This document shows, piece after piece, positions 1 through 8,902 of a stretch of DNA of 64,000 nucleotides. Within the stretch, counting starts at the first letter, position 1, and each line of letters begins with the position of its first letter. Under the pieces are notes generated by a model. The model was not told the origin of the DNA, did no database searches, and worked only from the letters and a program-made list of their open reading frames with translations. The translations under genes were made by a program, and so were the position numbers. The DNA comes from CAYFYS01 sp965202905 (lineage in GTDB: Bacteria > Pseudomonadota > Alphaproteobacteria > MPNO01): positions 3,534,001 through 3,598,000 of the forward strand of contig OZ241868.1 in the NCBI GenBank assembly GCA_965202905.1. The letters are read 5' to 3'.

Positions 1-573
1 AACAGCGTGGCAGGCAACGCCTACCGGCCGCTCGATGTGATCACCACGCGCAAGGGCGTCACGGTGGAGGTCGGCAACACCGATGCCGAGGGGCGGCTGG
101 TGATGTGCGACGCGCTGGACGAGGCCGGGCGCGAGAAGCCCGATCTCCTGATCGACTGCGCGACGCTCACCGGGGCCGCGCGGGTCGCGCTGGGCGCCGA
201 CCTGCCGGCGGTGTTCTGCAACGACGACGCGCTCGCCCGGGACCTGCTGGACTGCGGCGCCGAGGTGTCCGATCCGCTGTGGCGGCTACCGCTGTGGCAG
301 CCCTACCGCCGGTTGCTCGACAGCACGGTCGCCGACATCAACAACGTCTCGGAGGGCGGCATGGCCGGGGCGATCACCGCGGCGCTCTACCTGCAGGCCT
401 TCGTCGGCGCGCAGACGCCGTGGATCCATGTCGATCTCATGGCCTGGAATACCGGCGCACGTCCGGGCCGCCCGGTCGGCGGCGAGGCCCAAGGGATGCG
501 GGCGCTCTACGCGCTGATCGAACGCCGTTTCGCCGGGAAGCCAGCCCGCCGGCGCGCACAAAAGAAGGGCTGA
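1..573 (+). CDS. Leucyl aminopeptidase (M17 family), C-terminal part
   Basis: This is the 3' end of a cytosolic M17 zinc aminopeptidase that removes N-terminal residues from peptides. The reading frame is open from base 1, so the gene starts outside the window; the GTG at 7 is internal. The family signature N-T-D-A-E-G-R-L, which carries metal-binding Asp and Glu, is near residue 25 of the visible part, followed by the D-x-A-T-L-T-G-A segment. The end (A-R-P-G-R-P-V-G-G-E-A-Q-G-M-R) fits the family, with a short basic tail. It converges with the FkbM gene. Confidence 0.9.
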   Translation, partial: NSVAGNAYRPLDVITTRKGVTVEVGNTDAEGRLVMCDALDEAGREKPDLLIDCATLTGAARVALGADLPAVFCNDDALARDLLDCGAEVSDPLWRLPLWQPYRRLLDSTVADINNVSEGGMAGAITAALYLQAFVGAQTPWIHVDLMAWNTGARPGRPVGGEAQGMRALYALIERRFAGKPARRRAQKKG

Positions 574-713
574 TCCGGCGATTGCGGCCGCAGGCTTGGC
601 CCGTATTTCTCAAACCCTGGTCGGAAGTGATTCATTTTGTCGGCGTCGGATTGTAGGGACGGGTTGTGGGAACGGGAGAGGTCGGGGCGGGTTCGGTTTG
701 GAAGCACGTTGAT

Positions 714-731
714 GCGCCCGCCGGCGGGCGC
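714..731. repeat. 18-bp perfect palindrome between convergent genes
   Basis: GCGCCCGCCGGCGGGCGC is a perfect palindrome about 140 bases after the aminopeptidase stop and about 120 bases after the convergent FkbM stop. Short GGAAGC and GCTTCC arms lie further out. There is no U-tract, so it is not a classical intrinsic terminator, but its place between converging genes would suit a stabilising or bidirectional end structure. The rest of 574-854 shows no gene. Confidence 0.4.
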
Positions 732-854
732 GCGCTTCCCCGGGAGTTGGCGAGGTCACCACAAAGCGCGGATTGGCCATACCGCCGGTCCACCCCGCCT
801 TGCAAGAGCGGCGGGCGGAGTCCGCAGGTTGTCGCTGACATGCATCGCCCGACG

Positions 855-1679
855 CTACGGCGCCTTGTCGGCGCCGTCCGGTCCGGGTGCGAGCAGGATG
901 TCGAAGTCCTTGGGCCTGCGCCGTAGCATGCATTTGAGCACGGCCACGGTCGTGATCGAGCCGTAGCTTCGATCCACCGGCACATAGCCCGCCGCACGGA
1001 AGCGCCCGATGATGTCCTGCGTGCGGCGCAGCGCCTCGCAGCGAGCGGCAAGGCCGGGCATCGACTTCTTTAGAAAGCGCCAGAGATTGCGCGGATGGAG
1101 CGCGAGGCTGACGGTACATTTCCGCTCGCGGCAAAAGTCGAGCATCTCCCCGGCAAGCTCATACTCCATCCCCTCGATGTCGATCTTTAGGACGGTCGTT
1201 GCCGCATCATCGAACCGTGGCAGGTCTGTGAACGAAACCGTCTCGACGTCGACGAACGAGTCGGACTCGACCAGCACATTGGTCATCGAATCGCCGAAGC
1301 CCGTGTGTGCGTAGAGCCGCGTTGTGCTGCGGTCCTTGCCGATCGCCGCGTTGAGCGTGGTGACAGCGAACCCGTTGAGCGCGACGTTTCGGTTGAGTGC
1401 TCCGAACGCTACCGGGTCGGGCTCGACAGCCACGACCCTGGCTCCCTTGGCCGCGGCGATCAGGGTGAACGGCCCATACCAAGCGCCGATGTCATAGAAC
1501 ACGGTGTCGGGCCCGGCCATGCGCTCGATGAAGCCGACGAGTTCGGGCTCCCAGGTGCCGGCGCGCATGAGGCGGTGGTGGGCATCGAACCCGTCGCCTC
1601 CATTGACCACGAAAGCGCACGAATCACCGATGCTGAGCCGCAGCGTCGAGGAGTCTTCGGCTGGCTCTGAACCGCCCAT
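855..1679 (-). CDS. FkbM family SAM-dependent methyltransferase
   Basis: This is a 274-residue class I methyltransferase of the FkbM type, which usually O-methylates glycans or small molecules. Visible features are the SAM-binding motif F-Y-D-I-G-A-W-Y-G-P near residues 61-70, the acidic strand end V-A-V-E-P-D-P near 83-89, and the family block V-L-K-I-D-I-E-G-M-E near 165. The ATG at 1679 is chosen because the frame upstream is the noncoding side of the next gene. The acceptor substrate cannot be told. It sits 60 bases after the isomerase gene on the same strand. Confidence 0.85.
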   Translation of the reverse strand: MGGSEPAEDSSTLRLSIGDSCAFVVNGGDGFDAHHRLMRAGTWEPELVGFIERMAGPDTVFYDIGAWYGPFTLIAAAKGARVVAVEPDPVAFGALNRNVALNGFAVTTLNAAIGKDRSTTRLYAHTGFGDSMTNVLVESDSFVDVETVSFTDLPRFDDAATTVLKIDIEGMEYELAGEMLDFCRERKCTVSLALHPRNLWRFLKKSMPGLAARCEALRRTQDIIGRFRAAGYVPVDRSYGSITTVAVLKCMLRRRPKDFDILLAPGPDGADKAP

Positions 1680-1738
1680 GACATGGCCCGGCTCCGTTGG
1701 AATCGCCTGATCATGCCCCGGCTGGGCGGAACGCGCAA

Positions 1739-2383
1739 TTATCCTTCCGGAAGGTTCGCCGGGGCGGCGCGCGAAAAGGCTTCGATCTCCAGGCAGCGAT
1801 CGAAGATTGCGGTCGCCAGCGGGTAGCGGTCGAGCGGCACCGCGAACCGCCTGGCCCCCAGGATCTGGGGCGCCAGACAGAGATCGGCGAAAGTCGGGGC
1901 ATCGCCGTGGCAGAATACGCCGGTGTCGGGCGATGCGGCGAGATTCGCCTCGAACGCGGCAAGGCCCGCGCCCACCCAGTCGTGAATCCAGGCCGCAAGA
2001 GCCGCCTCGTCGAGTCCCAGCGTCCCGGTGAGGTAGGTCCGCGTCCGCGGGACGGCGGCCCGATGGGTGTCCGCCACGATAATCTGGCTGAGACCGCGGA
2101 CCCGCGCCCGCCCGCGCGCATCCGCCGGCAGCAGGGGCGGGTCGGGATGGGTCTCCTCGATAAACTCCAGGACTGCCATCGACTGGAAAAGCGGCGGCCC
2201 GCCGTCCTCCAGAACCACGGCGGGGACCACCTGCTGCGGGTTGACCGCGCGGTAGGCGGGATCGAACTGATCGCCCTTGACGAGATCCAGACTGGTCTCC
2301 TCGAACGCCACGCCCTTCATGTTCAGCGCGACGCGGACCCGCATCGTCGCCTGGGAGAGCTGATAGCCGTAGATTTTGATCAC
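1739..2383 (-). CDS. maiA: Maleylacetoacetate isomerase / zeta-class glutathione S-transferase
   Basis: A 214-residue glutathione S-transferase fold protein of the zeta class, which isomerises maleylacetoacetate to fumarylacetoacetate in tyrosine and homogentisate breakdown. The N-terminal thioredoxin-like domain carries the S-Q-A-T-M-R-V-R-V-A-L-N-M-K-G stretch (residues 10-24), matching the zeta-class S-S-x-x-x-R-V-R-I-A-L motif, then the N-P-Q-Q-V-V-P segment with the cis-Pro and Q-S-M-A for glutathione contact. Length is normal. It ends 10 bases from the DMT transporter gene, so co-transcription is likely. Confidence 0.85.
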   Translation of the reverse strand: MIKIYGYQLSQATMRVRVALNMKGVAFEETSLDLVKGDQFDPAYRAVNPQQVVPAVVLEDGGPPLFQSMAVLEFIEETHPDPPLLPADARGRARVRGLSQIIVADTHRAAVPRTRTYLTGTLGLDEAALAAWIHDWVGAGLAAFEANLAASPDTGVFCHGDAPTFADLCLAPQILGARRFAVPLDRYPLATAIFDRCLEIEAFSRAAPANLPEG

Positions 2384-2392
2384 CGGCGCCTC

Positions 2393-3241
2393 TCAGTTTC
2401 GATTCGCATCGCGGGCTTCCAAGTGGGCCATGACGATGATGCCGACCAGGATGACCCCGCCGCCGACCCAGGTCCAGAGGTCCGGGAACTCGGCGAACAG
2501 AACCAGGCCGAGAACGGCCGAGAAGATCAGGCGAGAGAACTCGAAGGGCAGCACGACCGTAGCGTCCGCCGCCGCATAGGCCCGTGCGAGCGCGCGCTGG
2601 GTCAGCGTGCCGGTAAAGCCGATGGCGACGAGGATCGCGAAATCCGCCGGTCCCGGCGTGGTCCAGACGAACAGCGCCGGGATCAGGGTCAGCGGGGTGA
2701 ACACGACCACCTGCCATGTCGCCATGCAGTCCGGCGCCTCGGTCCGCGACAGCGACTTCATCGCGATCGCAACCGCGGCCATCACGAAGACCGCGATCAG
2801 GGCGAGCAGCGCCCCGGTCGAGATCGCGATCATGCCGGGCCGGATGATGATCAGCGCGCCGATGAACCCGATGACGGTCGCGGACCAGCGGCGGCCATAG
2901 GCGGCTTCGTGCAGGACCAGGACGGCTGCGGCCGAGGCGAAGATCGGTCGCGTGGTGATGATCGCCGCGATATCGCCAAGCGGCGCCAGGGTGATGGCGG
3001 TGAAAATCAGATAGGCCGCGGCAAGCCCCAGCAGCCCGCGCGTGACGTGCATTCCGATACGCCGGGTCCGCAGCCCCCTGAGCCCGGTGCGGAACAGCCA
3101 GGGGAGCAGGAACGCGAGACCGAACAGGCTGCGGAAGAAGACGACCTCGAAGGTGTGGATCTCGGCGGAGACGGTGCGGATCATCGCGATCATCGCCGCC
3201 CAGGCGGCCGTCGCGCCCATCATCCACAGCGCGCCCTTCAT
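2393..3241 (-). CDS. DMT-superfamily (EamA) transporter
   Basis: A 282-residue inner-membrane protein with about ten hydrophobic segments in two repeated halves, the EamA arrangement. The first half begins with K-G-A-L-W-M-M-G-A-T-A-A-W, and the second half holds the G-F-T-G-T-L-T-Q-R-A-L-A-R-A segment typical of the family. Such proteins export amino acids or other metabolites; the substrate is not predictable. It is 10 bases upstream of maiA and lies in a same-strand run with the VOC and CoA-lyase genes. Confidence 0.85.
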   Translation of the reverse strand: MKGALWMMGATAAWAAMIAMIRTVSAEIHTFEVVFFRSLFGLAFLLPWLFRTGLRGLRTRRIGMHVTRGLLGLAAAYLIFTAITLAPLGDIAAIITTRPIFASAAAVLVLHEAAYGRRWSATVIGFIGALIIIRPGMIAISTGALLALIAVFVMAAVAIAMKSLSRTEAPDCMATWQVVVFTPLTLIPALFVWTTPGPADFAILVAIGFTGTLTQRALARAYAAADATVVLPFEFSRLIFSAVLGLVLFAEFPDLWTWVGGGVILVGIIVMAHLEARDANRN

Positions 3242-3298
3242 CGGGGCAGGGATCGCGGCGGCGGCGGCCCGGATGTCCCGAAACGCGGCGATCTCGGG

Positions 3299-3913
3299 CT
3301 ACCGCTTCAGGCTGGGGTCTTGCAGCGTCGTGTCCTGGCCCGGCGGCGGGTTGGCGATCGCGTCTTCGATCGACTGGGCCTCGCGCCATTCCTCGGGCGG
3401 GCGGACCTGGCCGGGGCTGCCGATCTGATCGAGTCCCCAATAGATCTCGAGTCGATGGTTATCCGGGTCGCGGAATTCCACGGCGACCTGGCAGCCGGCG
3501 CGCCGACGCCCGTGGAAATCGATCGGCACCCCGTGCGCTTCCAGATGGGCGCGCGCGCGCAGCACCTCGTCGAGGCTGGAGACCTCGAACGCCATGTGAT
3601 CGAGCTCCGAGTTGTCCGCATCCCCGGTCCGCCCGCCGACCAGCGCCACCCCGTGGTGGTCGGCGTTGCAGCGCATGAACACCATCCGCCCCGGCATCAT
3701 GGAGTCCGGATAGACATCGGAGACCCGAAAGCCCAGCACTTCGGTATAGAACGCCGTCGAGCGCTCGATGTCGCGTACCTTGAGCACCACGTGGCCGATC
3801 TTGCGGACGGTGAACGGCAGGCCCGGCGGCGGCTCGTGCCCGGCCAGCGCCCTCATGTCGGCATGCTCCAGCCCTTCGGCGTCGATCACACCCCGGCCGC
3901 GATCCAATGCCAT
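3299..3913 (-). CDS. VOC family protein (glyoxalase/extradiol dioxygenase-like)
   Basis: A 204-residue vicinal-oxygen-chelate fold protein. After an N-terminal extension, the beta-alpha-beta-beta-beta core begins at K-I-G-H-V-V-L-K-V-R-D near residue 37, with the first metal-ligand His. Further on are H-H-G-V-A-L, the L-D-H-M-A-F-E-V segment, and V-E-F-R-D-P-D-N-H-R-L-E-I-Y with a C-terminal Glu ligand. The pattern fits a ring-cleaving dioxygenase or related lyase acting on an aromatic intermediate, in line with neighbours of aromatic catabolism. The exact reaction is unknown. Confidence 0.8.
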   Translation of the reverse strand: MALDRGRGVIDAEGLEHADMRALAGHEPPPGLPFTVRKIGHVVLKVRDIERSTAFYTEVLGFRVSDVYPDSMMPGRMVFMRCNADHHGVALVGGRTGDADNSELDHMAFEVSSLDEVLRARAHLEAHGVPIDFHGRRRAGCQVAVEFRDPDNHRLEIYWGLDQIGSPGQVRPPEEWREAQSIEDAIANPPPGQDTTLQDPSLKR

Positions 3914-4010
3914 CGGTTGACCTCCCCCATACGATCCAATGCCGGGCGATGCTGGCGCCTCGCGCAGGCCGCGGCAAGCCGTCCCTCTCCCTCGGCCCCT
4001 CGGCGTTGCC

Positions 4011-4217
4011 TCATCCTGTTGCCGCGGCGAGGATCAGGCTGAGCGCGGAGAGCGGGCGGCCGGTCTCGGCCGTCCAGGCGTTGAAGACCTCCTGCGCGCG
4101 GTCGCGGTCGCGCTTGCCCCTGGGCGCGCTGGCGGGGGCGAGCAGGCGTCGGGCCAGATTGTCCGGCCCGCCTGCGCTCGCCGCGGCCGCGGCCAGGACC
4201 TCGGAGAACGGGCTCAC
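4011..4217 (-). CDS. Small hypothetical protein coupled to the CoA-ester lyase gene
   Basis: A 68-residue open frame starts with GTG overlapping the TGA stop of the upstream CoA-ester lyase (GTGA), a common translational-coupling arrangement. The protein is Ala-rich at its start and ends R-A-Q-E-V-F-N-A-W followed by a hydrophobic tail. I recognise no family. The overlap and continuous frame support a real gene, but no motif confirms it. Confidence 0.45.
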   Translation of the reverse strand: MSPFSEVLAAAAASAGGPDNLARRLLAPASAPRGKRDRDRAQEVFNAWTAETGRPLSALSLILAAATG

Positions 4218-5092
4218 GATGCTTGCAGCCGATCCGCGATCGCGACCACGCGGCGCATGGTCCGCAGCACCGGCCGCTCGATCAGCTCGCCGTCGACCAC
4301 CAGGAGGCCGGTGGCGTCGGTCTTGAACGCCTCGATGATCCGGCGCGCGCGCTCGACCAGCTCCGGCGAGGGCGAGAAGACGCGGTTTATGATCGGAATC
4401 TGGTTCGGGTGGATCGCCGCCTTGCCGGTGAAACCGAGGGCGGCGGCCGCGCTTGCCTCCCGCTCGAGCCCGTCCGGGTCGTCGAGCGTCAGGAAGGGCA
4501 CGTCGAGCAAATCGAGGCCGGCGCGCGCCGCGGCATGAACGACCGCCGATCGCGCATACAGCAACGTCTCCCAGGTTTTGGCCGCGCGCAGATCGGCGGA
4601 CATGTCGACCGCCCCGAACAAGAGCGATTCGACGCGCGGCGAGGACGCGGCGATCGCGTGCGCGTTGGCGAGCCCGTCGGTTGATTCGATGATCACGTGG
4701 TAGCGGATATGCGCGCAGGCGCCGGTCAGCAGCTCGTCGTAGAGCCGGATCTCGTCGGCCGAGCCGATTTTGGCCAGCATCAGCGCCGGCGGCGGGGTCG
4801 GGCACTCGCGCAGCGCGAGCACGTCCTTCAGCCCCTCGGCAGTCGACAGCGGGTTGATGCGCGCCATCGGCTCGACGTTTTGTGGCGCGGCCGCGGCAAA
4901 CAGCGGCAGGCTGAGGGCGCGGGCCTCATCCTTGCGCGGCAGCGCCACCGCATCCTCCAGATCGACGCAGACGATGTCGGCCCCGGCCCGAAGCGCTTTG
5001 GCGTAGCGGTCGGGCCGCAGGCCCGGAACGAACAACAGGCTGCGGCGCGGGCGCGGCGCGGTCTCCGCCAAGGCAGCCTCCCTCATCGTCAT
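4214..5092 (-). CDS. HpcH/HpaI aldolase / citrate lyase beta-like CoA-ester lyase
   Basis: A 292-residue TIM-barrel lyase of the CitE/malyl-CoA lyase group, which cleaves or forms C-C bonds on CoA esters. Key blocks are R-R-S-L-L-F-V-P-G at the N-terminus, the metal-binding C-V-D-L-E-D-A-V, a V-I-I-E-S-T-D-G strand with the second acidic ligand, the L-F-G-A-V-D segment, and F-T-G-K-A-A-I-H-P-N-Q near the C-terminus. The start could be ATG 5092 or 5086. Its stop overlaps the start of the small gene downstream. It may act at the end of the local aromatic or acyl-CoA pathway. Confidence 0.85.
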   Translation of the reverse strand: MTMREAALAETAPRPRRSLLFVPGLRPDRYAKALRAGADIVCVDLEDAVALPRKDEARALSLPLFAAAAPQNVEPMARINPLSTAEGLKDVLALRECPTPPPALMLAKIGSADEIRLYDELLTGACAHIRYHVIIESTDGLANAHAIAASSPRVESLLFGAVDMSADLRAAKTWETLLYARSAVVHAAARAGLDLLDVPFLTLDDPDGLEREASAAAALGFTGKAAIHPNQIPIINRVFSPSPELVERARRIIEAFKTDATGLLVVDGELIERPVLRTMRRVVAIADRLQAS

Positions 5093-5190
5093 CGGCCGGA
5101 AGATCGCACCAGACCGGACGGGTGGCAAGCCGGGTGGCAGGTCGGGGCGCGGAATGCGATGATCGGGGCGCGACAGACAGGGAGGCCGCG

Positions 5191-5670
5191 ATGTTCACCG
5201 TCGATCGAACCGTGCCGGTCAACCCCGGTCCTGGGACCGGGGTCCCCGCGCTGAGCCGCAGCCAGATCTGGGCCGGGCTGGTGCTCAAGGCCGAAGACGC
5301 GGTCCCCTTCGTCCCGGCGATGAGCTACTGCAAGGTGACGGGGCGGTTCGGGAACGGGCTGTTCCGCGACATCGTCTTCCACGGCGAGCCGATGACCGAG
5401 AAGATCCTCTATTATCCCGAGGAGCGTATCGAGTTCATCCGAACCTCCGGCGTCGAGATGGGCACGATCGTCAACGAGATCCTGGAGGATGCGGACGGTG
5501 CGCTGCACCTGCGCTTCGCCTTCACGCTCGAGCGTGAGGGGATGGTCCACGGCGGCAAAGAGGAGACCGCGTTCGCCGAAGGGATGGCGCGCGGCTATCT
5601 GATCGCCGTCCAGGCGACGGTCGATGAGATCCGCCGCCGGCTGGTCGAGGGACAGCTCGCGGCAGGCTGA
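5191..5670 (+). CDS. SRPBCC-fold protein of DUF1857 (AtaL-like) type
   Basis: A 159-residue protein starting M-F-T-V-D-R-T-V-P-V-N-P. The sequence S-R-S-Q-I-W-A-G-L-V-L-K-A, then F-V-P-A-M-S-Y-C-K-V, matches the START/SRPBCC-like DUF1857 group that includes fungal AtaL. These proteins bind small hydrophobic ligands; the function is unproven. ATG 5191 is preferred over an in-frame upstream ATG because the upstream residues are low-complexity and overlap the divergent lyase gene. Confidence 0.75.
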   Translation: MFTVDRTVPVNPGPGTGVPALSRSQIWAGLVLKAEDAVPFVPAMSYCKVTGRFGNGLFRDIVFHGEPMTEKILYYPEERIEFIRTSGVEMGTIVNEILEDADGALHLRFAFTLEREGMVHGGKEETAFAEGMARGYLIAVQATVDEIRRRLVEGQLAAG

Positions 5671-5719
5671 CGAGAGCGGTCCCTGCGGGCTTGCGCCGAG
5701 GGCGTCTTGCGCGAACCGC

Positions 5720-6781
5720 TCAAGATGCGGCGGTCTTCCGTTCCTCGCCGTAGAGCCGGCGGATCGCCCGGCGCATATGGAGCAGCGGCTTATCGGCCGG
5801 GATGGCGCCGCGCGGATTGACGTCCGCTCCCTTGGTTTCGGGATCGAGGTCGATGGCGCGCTGCTGCGCCTCGTAGATCGCAAGGTCCTCTTCGATGACG
5901 GTTCGCATCTGCTCGGTGAACAACGCCTGCTTGTCCAGCGGGACCATCGTGCGCGGACTGGCGACGGCCCAGAACTGGTGGGTCGTGGTCTCGGTCTCCG
6001 GCGTCATCGCGTGGTGGACGATGAAGCCCCAGTGTCCCTGCCGCCGCGGGCGCTCCTCCCGGGGAAGCCCCTCGCCCGCCGCCGTCGAGCCGTTGCAGAT
6101 GTCGATATAGGCCGGCGGCAGCCAAGTCGAGACCTGCCAGCGGTCGATCGGCCCGGCATAGCCCGCATACCGGACAAAAGCCGTGGCCGGCGCGATGCCC
6201 GGCATCCAGCGGGTGACCCGGACATGGTCGTCCTCGATCTCGGTGATCAGCTCGGCCGATTCCGCAACCGCCCGGTTGCCGGTGGTCGAAGAATGGACAT
6301 AGGACAGATGGGACAGGTCCAGGAGGTTGTCGAGCAGCAGGCGATAGCCGCCCTTGACCAGCTTCTGGCCGGTGACCGAGAACCAGTCGGCATCGGTCAG
6401 CCGTCCATGATAGGCCGGCGCCCCGGCGGGATCGGCGAGCGCGGGGTCGCCCATCCACACGAGTACCCAGCGGTCTCGCTCGATTACCGGATAGCGCCGC
6501 ACCCGCGCCCATCCGGGCACGTCGGTCTGCCCCGGCACATGGATGCACACGCCCTCGCCATCGAAGACAAGCCCGTGATAGCCGCACTCGATGTTGTCGC
6601 CGATCAGCCGGCCCTCGCTGAGCGGCAGGTTACGGTGGGGGCAGCGATTCTCGAGCGCCACCGGGGCGCCGTCCTGCTTGCGGAACAGCATGACGGACTC
6701 CCCGAGCAGCACGCGCCCGATCGTCTCGCGGCCGAGATCCTCGCTCCAGGCCGCGACATACCAGTGGTTTCGCAGAAACAT
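5720..6781 (-). CDS. Rieske [2Fe-2S] aromatic ring oxygenase, VanA-like
   Basis: A 353-residue oxygenase alpha subunit of the vanillate O-demethylase type. It begins M-F-L-R-N-H-W-Y-V-A-A-W. The Rieske cluster ligands are C-P-H-R ... C-G-Y-H-G in the first third. The mononuclear iron site is seen in L-L-D-N-L-L-D-L-S-H-L-S-Y-V-H, with the bridging Asp and His ligands. It needs a reductase, which is not in the window. The Met at 6781 gives the usual family start; the frame runs further upstream without features. A UbiD decarboxylase and CoA lyase nearby suggest aromatic acid breakdown. Confidence 0.88.
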   Translation of the reverse strand: MFLRNHWYVAAWSEDLGRETIGRVLLGESVMLFRKQDGAPVALENRCPHRNLPLSEGRLIGDNIECGYHGLVFDGEGVCIHVPGQTDVPGWARVRRYPVIERDRWVLVWMGDPALADPAGAPAYHGRLTDADWFSVTGQKLVKGGYRLLLDNLLDLSHLSYVHSSTTGNRAVAESAELITEIEDDHVRVTRWMPGIAPATAFVRYAGYAGPIDRWQVSTWLPPAYIDICNGSTAAGEGLPREERPRRQGHWGFIVHHAMTPETETTTHQFWAVASPRTMVPLDKQALFTEQMRTVIEEDLAIYEAQQRAIDLDPETKGADVNPRGAIPADKPLLHMRRAIRRLYGEERKTAAS

Positions 6782-6909
6782 CGTCTCTTCCTCCGCCGCC
6801 GAACGGTAGGGCAGCCCCGGTTCGCGTGTCAACGCGCGCCGATTGATCCCCGGGCCGCCGAGGGTCTAGTCTCGGCGGGACGACGGGCCGGCAATCGCAG
6901 GAGGTGACG

Positions 6910-7284
6910 ATGGCGCTGGTGGCGCTGGCAACCAAGGGCAACTACTTCCACGTCTACGACTTCCGGGTGAAGCCCGGGCGCGGCGACGAGTTCATCCGGA
7001 AGTTCGACGCGTTCGACTATTCCGACGCCAACCCGATGCACAAATCGGCGGCGCAGGTCAGGGACGGCGTCCTGTGCCGCGACACCGAGGACCCGGACCA
7101 TTTCTACCTGATCGGCGAATGGTCGGACATCGAGATCCATACCAGGATCCGACAGGAGCTGGCAGGGATGGAGCTGGAGTTCGTTGCCCTGATCGAGGAT
7201 CTCGACAAGGGCGCGTTCGTGCCGACCTATGCCGAGATCGTTTCAAGCACGCCGCAGAGCGTCCTGGACTCCGCCGCCGGTTAA
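6910..7284 (+). CDS. Antibiotic-biosynthesis-monooxygenase-like (ABM fold) protein
   Basis: A 124-residue alpha-beta dimeric-barrel type protein: N-Y-F-H-V-Y-D-F-R-V-K-P-G-R-G-D-E-F-I resembles ABM/NIPSNAP-like small monooxygenases or ligand-binding barrels. A perfect AGGAGG lies just before the ATG at 6910 (spacing 5), so 6910 is chosen over the GTG at 6904, which overlaps the ribosome site. It is followed by the UbiD gene on the same strand about 170 bases on. Confidence 0.65.
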   Translation: MALVALATKGNYFHVYDFRVKPGRGDEFIRKFDAFDYSDANPMHKSAAQVRDGVLCRDTEDPDHFYLIGEWSDIEIHTRIRQELAGMELEFVALIEDLDKGAFVPTYAEIVSSTPQSVLDSAAG

Positions 7285-7458
7285 GGACCGCGGCGGCCCG
7301 ACCGCGCCGATCCGCGGCAGAAGATCGGCACGGTGAAACGAGAGGGTGAACGAGAGGGCGCAGGCGCTCGCCGGGCCGTCGGCGGTCGGTCGTCCGACCG
7401 GTCGGGGCCGATCCGGCTTCCGCATAGCGTCGGCGGTCGCCCGGCAAGGAGAGCAATC

Positions 7459-8892
7459 ATGGCCAGATCACCGATCGACATCCCGCCGGCGGCCGGGCCG
7501 CGCGAGGGCCGGAACTTCGTCCTCGACAAGGATCTGCGCGGCCATCTGGAGACCCACGCCGACATCGTGACCGTGATCAACAAGCCGGTCAGCATCGATC
7601 ACATCGGCGCGCTGTCGGCGAAGTCTGAGCGCCCGATCCTGTTCGAGAACATCGTCGAGAAGCCGGGCTACCGCGTGCTCGACATCATGCTCAAACACCG
7701 TGCGCTCCAGGCCCGGGCGCTGGGCGTGACCGTGGAGGATTATTTGAAGACGCTGGCTTTCCGGCTGCGCCAGCCGCCCCGGCCGCACATCTATGTCGAG
7801 ACCGGGCCGGTCAAGGAGGTCGTGCTCACCGGCGCGGAGGTCGACATCCGCACCCTGCCGATCGCCCGCCATTCGACGGCCGCGCCGGGGCCTCAACTCG
7901 GCTGCATGAATATCCTCAGGGACCCCGAGACCGGCTTCTACAACGCGATGCACGCGCTGACGACGCCGACCGGACCGAATACCGCCGTCAGCCTGTTCGT
8001 CACCCCGCACAGTATGCAGATCATCCAGAAATACATCGACATGGGACTGGCCGAGATGCCGATCGCCTATGTCATCGGCACGCCGCCGGCCTACGAGATC
8101 ATGACCAACTTCTCCGGCCTGCACATGGACTCCTGGGGCGAAGTGGACATGTTCGGCACCATCATGGACCAGGACATCGAGATGGCGCCGGCCGAGACCG
8201 TCGACCTCTACGTCCCGGCCAACGCCGAGATCGTCATCGAGGGCATGGTCAAGGTCACCGACATGGTCGATGCCGACGGCGGGCCGAATCCCTTGATGTA
8301 TTCGATCCCGCGGTCGATCCCCCAGCCGGTGGTCAACATCACCGCGATCACCATGCGGGCCGACCGGCCGATCTACCGCAACTTCCAGACCACGCCCGAG
8401 ACCGACCATCAAGTGATCCCGCGGCTGTGCCATGAGGCGGTGCTCTACAACCGGCTGACCGAGATGGGGGTCCGGGTTAAGGATGTCCGCTTCCCGACCT
8501 GGGGCGGGGCAATGTCCTGCATCCTGCAGATCCAGGGCGTCGCCCGCGAGGGGCTGATCACCGATGCGCTGATGATGATGATGAGCTGTCCCTGGAACAA
8601 CGCCAAGCTGTCGGTGGCAATCTCCGAAGATACCGATATCGACGACCCGGGCGCGGTCTATCACGCGATGGCCACGCGCTGCGATCCGGAGCTCGACGCC
8701 GTGCGCATCAAACGCTCGCGCGGCTCGGCGTGGGACCCCTCGGCGCGACCGATCGAGGGCGAGCTGATGCACCGCGTGGTCGGAAAGCTCGGAGTCGACG
8801 CCACCATAAAGTCCCGCCACGATTCGACCGACTTCGAATACGCTTGGCCGGTCGGCTGGGACGAACTCAGGCTCGAAGACGTCCTCGATTGA
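7459..8892 (+). CDS. UbiD family decarboxylase
   Basis: A 477-residue protein of the UbiD family, which uses prenylated FMN to decarboxylate or carboxylate aromatic and alpha,beta-unsaturated acids. It begins with D-L-R-G-H-L-E-T, then R-P-I-L-F-E-N-I, typical of UbiD domain 1. The central part has L-G-C-M-N-I-L-R-D-P-E-T-G and the P-F-like pair P-A-Y-E-I, and the end has V-A-I-S-E-D-T-D-I-D-D-P. The start ATG 7459 follows AGGAGA with good spacing; the frame upstream to 7333 has no family match. The flavin prenyltransferase (UbiX) is not here. It is likely co-transcribed with creA. Confidence 0.9.
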   Translation: MARSPIDIPPAAGPREGRNFVLDKDLRGHLETHADIVTVINKPVSIDHIGALSAKSERPILFENIVEKPGYRVLDIMLKHRALQARALGVTVEDYLKTLAFRLRQPPRPHIYVETGPVKEVVLTGAEVDIRTLPIARHSTAAPGPQLGCMNILRDPETGFYNAMHALTTPTGPNTAVSLFVTPHSMQIIQKYIDMGLAEMPIAYVIGTPPAYEIMTNFSGLHMDSWGEVDMFGTIMDQDIEMAPAETVDLYVPANAEIVIEGMVKVTDMVDADGGPNPLMYSIPRSIPQPVVNITAITMRADRPIYRNFQTTPETDHQVIPRLCHEAVLYNRLTEMGVRVKDVRFPTWGGAMSCILQIQGVAREGLITDALMMMMSCPWNNAKLSVAISEDTDIDDPGAVYHAMATRCDPELDAVRIKRSRGSAWDPSARPIEGELMHRVVGKLGVDATIKSRHDSTDFEYAWPVGWDELRLEDVLD

Positions 8893-8902
8893 GGCCCGTT
8901 CC

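Noticed and set aside
4011..4326. Plus-strand frames opposite the small gene at 4011
   Set aside because: Arg/Ala-rich low-complexity translations; the minus-strand GTGA overlap is better evidence.
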